Shown here: one piece after another, positions 61,161 to 64,000 of the stretch
Layout: each line of letters starts with the position of its first letter
Position numbering within the stretch: position 1 is the stretch's first letter
Origin: Saururus chinensis
Lineage: Eukaryota; Streptophyta; Magnoliopsida; Piperales; Saururaceae
Direction of reading: 5' to 3'
Assembly (NCBI GenBank): GCA_035235625.1
Contig: CP141150.1
Location: 33,310,756 to 33,374,755, forward strand
Length of the DNA: 64,000 nucleotides
The notes under the pieces: generated by a model
What the model was told of the DNA's origin: nothing
Databases searched by the model: none
The model's input: only the letters and a program-made list of their open reading frames with translations
Program-made: the position numbers and the translations under genes

Positions 61161-61995
61161 GACCCCCCCTCGTGGCCACTAAGCACAACATCCTTCTAGA
61201 CATAGAGACCCACCCCACCAGGGTAATGGCTAGATAGAGCGCTACTAAAACCGGTCATCGTCTTAGACCCGCCTTGTGATATGCAATATTTTAAGGTAAT
61301 TTTTCATATAAAAATGTTGGATTTAGAGTGACAATTTTCCTTCCTCCAGAACACTCCTATCTCTTCCCCAAAACTCACTCCAGTAAAGTAAAGAACAGCG
61401 AGACCAAGGTTGCGTGAAGATTAGAAGAGAAGGTAAGGAAGGGGACGAATTCTACAGGATAAACAAGGTAACGCTCAGGCGATAAAGGTCAAAGTGATAA
61501 ACAATAAGTATATGATTTAAACAAGAAATAGCATATTAAGCATGATAGTAGGGCTTGTGGTTTGTGTAAATGACCTGGATTTATGGTTGTATGTTTAAAT
61601 ACTTCTTAAAAGAAAGATTATGGATTTGAAAAGCATTAGTTGAATATGTGAAACTATACTTCTAAGTGCTATTATTTTCTTGACTCAAAGGTTATATGTC
61701 ATTTATGAACTTCAGTTAAAATGGTATTTTCAAGGGGATTTGTTAGAGTGCCAATATGTGAATGATTGATTTTTCTGCATTGATTGCCAATGTGTCAACC
61801 AGATGAGTAGGAAAAGATGAACAAATGTTGACATCGACAAATGGGGATGAATCGGTGTATTATGGGCTTTAGCAGGAGTTTAATGCATCTATAACGACAT
61901 CGGTGACATGCTCAAGCGAGTACATCTTCTTAGTGTTAGTAAAGGACTGATGTGTCGTTGGAGATGTCAATGACCATCGGTATTAAAGCTAACGT
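61161..61995. other. no recognisable gene
   Basis: AT-rich DNA. The segment 61790-61990 is rich in GACATCG/GATGTG-like words reminiscent of the interior of the outer gypsy-like LTR at 43230-43530, but no clear alignment could be made. Confidence 0.3.
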
Positions 61996-63546
61996 CACTA
62001 CAACAAAACTGGGTATTAGCGACGTTTATATATGCGTCGCAATACTATGCGTCGCTAAAAAGTGCTAATAACGACATATAATCAAACGTCGCAAAAAATA
62101 CAACTATTAGCGACGCATAACATTAAGCGTCGCTAATAATGGTCTATTAGCGACACATAACTCCAAACGTCACTAATACTTACGTTATTAGCGACGGTTT
62201 TCTAAGCGTCCCTAAAAGATATATATTTAATTTTTTTAAAAATAAATTTCAACACTATTAACGACGTATGCTTACAAACGTTGCTATACGTTTCCACAAT
62301 AGCGACATTTAACAATGAGCGTCGCTAATAATTCTCAATTTTAAAAAAAATTAAAAAATAAGAACTAATAGCGACGCATATGCTATACGTCGCTACTACC
62401 TAATACTAGTAGCGACGCATAAAAACATGTGTCGCTACTACCTATTTTTTACTAAAATTTTATTTTAATTTTTTAAAATTTTTATTATTTTTTAATTTTT
62501 AAAAATAAAAAAATATTAAAATATTAAAAATTTTAAATTAGAGGAGAGATAGTGTGTAGGTAGAGAGGAGAGGGAAGAGAGAGAGAGAGAGAAGGGAGAG
62601 GGAGGAGAGAGAGAAGGTGGAGAGAGAGAGAGGATAGGGAAGAGTGTGTGAGAGAGAGAGGAGAGGAGAGGATAGGGAAGAGAGAGAAGGGAGAGAGGGA
62701 GAGGGGGGAGGGAAGAGAGAGAGGGATTTTATTTTGTTATTTTTTTAAATTTTTTTATTTTTTATATAAAAATAATTTAAAATAAAATACTAATAGCGAC
62801 ATATAGTATTATACGTCGCTATTTAGTACATGTATTAACGACTTCTCTAATTAAATTAAATTTGTTTTATTTTTCAAATTCATTTTAAAAAATAAAAAAA
62901 TCTCAAAAAAATTTGAAATTAGAGGAAAAAGAGTGGGAGGGAAGAGAGAGAGAGATAGGAGAGGGAAAGGGTGGAGAGAGAGAGGGTGGAGGGGAGAGAG
63001 AGTGAGAGAGAGAGAGATGGAGGGAGAGAGAGGAGTGGGGAGAGAGAGAGGGGAGAGAGAGAGGGGAGAGGGAGGGAGGGAGGGAGGGAAAGAGAGGAGA
63101 CGGAGAGAGAGAGGGAAAGAGAGGAGAGGGGAGAGAGAGAGGAGAGAAAGAGAGGAGAGGCGAGAGATAGAGGAGAGGGGAGGGAAGAGAGAGGGGATAG
63201 GGGAGGGAAGAGAGGATTTTATTTTGATTTTTAAATTTTTTTTATTAATTTTTAAAAAAAATTTAAAATAAAAAAATAATTATAATATTATACGTCGCTA
63301 ATACCTCTAATAATAGCGACGCATATTACTATACGTCGCTATTAGTATTTACTTTATTTTACTTTTTTATTTTCAAAATTAATTTTTAAAAATACAAAAT
63401 TATAAAAAAAAATGAAATTAGAGGAGAGAGGAGAGGGGGGAGAGAGAGAGGGAGGGAGGGGGAGAGAGAGGAGAGAGGGGGAGAGAGAGAGGAGAGAGGG
63501 GAGAGAGGGAGGGAGGAGAGAGAGTGAGGAGATAGAGAGAGGAGAG

Positions 63547-63588
<42 letters not shown>

Positions 63589-64000
63589 GGGGAGAGAGAG
63601 AGGAGAGAGGGGAGAGAGGAAGGGAGGAGAGAGAGAGGAGAGGGGAGAGAGAGAGAGAGGAGAGGGGAGGGAAGAGAGAGGGGATAGGGGAGGGACGAGA
63701 GGGAGGGTGAGAGGATTTTATTTTGATTTTTAAAATTTTTTTATTAATTTTTAAAATAAAAAAAATTAATTAAAATAAAATACTAATAGCGACGTATAGT
63801 AATATACGTCGCTATTAGTACATGTATTAGTGACATATCGTTTTATATGTCGCTAATACCTCTAATAATAGCGACGTATATTGCTATACGTCGCTAGTAG
63901 TATTTACTTTATTTTATGTTTTTATTTTCAAAATTAATTTTTAAAAATACAAAATTATAAAAAAATAAAATTAGAGGAGAGAGGAGAGGGGGAGAGAGAG
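61996..64000 (+). mobile_element. CACTA-like element, 5' part, running off the window
   Basis: Starts CACTACAACAAAACTGGG at 61996. The first 460 bp is packed with TTAGCGACG / CGTCGCTAA pairs. From about 62450 a tandem array follows whose unit (roughly 400-550 bp) has three parts: AT-rich spacer, GA-rich tract (62540-62725, 62930-63215, 63420-63715, 63970 onward) and a short palindromic block of the TAGCGACGTATAGTAATATA type. At least three and a half units are present. The GA tracts give long Arg/Glu frames that are not genes. No transposase or 3' end is in the window. Confidence 0.8.

Noticed and set aside
62933-63687. Arg/Glu/Gly-rich frames of 87-112 codons in the CACTA-like element
   Set aside because: Low-complexity GA-rich tracts repeated in each unit; all three frames stay open for compositional reasons.
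61996-64000. CRISPR-like array (short regular repeats with spacers)
   Set aside because: Repeats are in both orientations, vary in spacing, and belong to a plant CACTA-type subterminal array; the window is eukaryotic.

Overview
The window is nuclear DNA of a flowering plant: genes have GT-AG introns, coding islands are small and well spaced, and most of the rest is plant transposon sequence (CACTA/EnSpm-like, hAT, MULE and Stowaway-like MITEs, Ty3/gypsy and copia LTR fossils, LINE pieces). The base composition is AT-rich. I cannot name the species. The proteins would fit a monocot or a magnoliid, but that is only an impression.

Three host genes look intact. (1) A three-exon R2R3-MYB transcription factor on the minus strand (1195-3390), close to subgroup 9/MYB17. 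(2) A seven-exon plastid-type terpene synthase on the minus strand (23673-26838). (3) An eight-coding-exon mitochondrial 2-oxoglutarate dehydrogenase E1 on the plus strand (53158-59129), with an intron in its 5' leader. They share no pathway or operon-like arrangement.

Layout: 1-5.2 kb MYB and flanks; 5.26-8 kb CACTA-like element with a nested hAT MITE; 8.5-9.5 kb antisense LTR; 11.3-12.9 kb relic of a terpene synthase start and promoter; 13.9-22.4 kb LINE piece, then an 8 kb CACTA-like element containing a broken Ty3/gypsy fossil and a captured HSP70/Hsp110 fragment, then a second LINE piece; 22.65-26.84 kb a terpene synthase relic exon and the intact gene; 27-42 kb a palindromic and then tandemly duplicated terpene synthase upstream region, split by a CACTA-like insertion that carries a PP2C fragment, unidentified exons, two copia-like solo LTRs and 0.65 kb satellite units; 43-47 kb one solo LTR nested in another; 47.2-49.8 kb a hAT element carrying a WDR26-like exon between perfect 8-bp target duplications; 50-51 kb a plant-mobile-domain pseudogene; 52.4-59.7 kb the OGDH gene and a MULE MITE; 60.5-61.2 kb an antisense LTR; 62-64 kb the start of another CACTA-like element that runs off the window.

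The most interesting structure is upstream of the terpene synthase. A roughly 0.55 kb promoter-derived sequence forms a large inverted repeat, and the unit holding it was later duplicated in tandem. A plus-strand copy of the gene's own leader and start codon lies head to head with the gene. Such promoter palindromes can be sources of small RNAs acting in trans, which is testable here. A second theme is repeated capture of host gene fragments (HSP70/Hsp110, PP2C, WDR26) by CACTA-like and hAT elements. All family calls come from reading translated sequence and motifs by eye; no database search was run.
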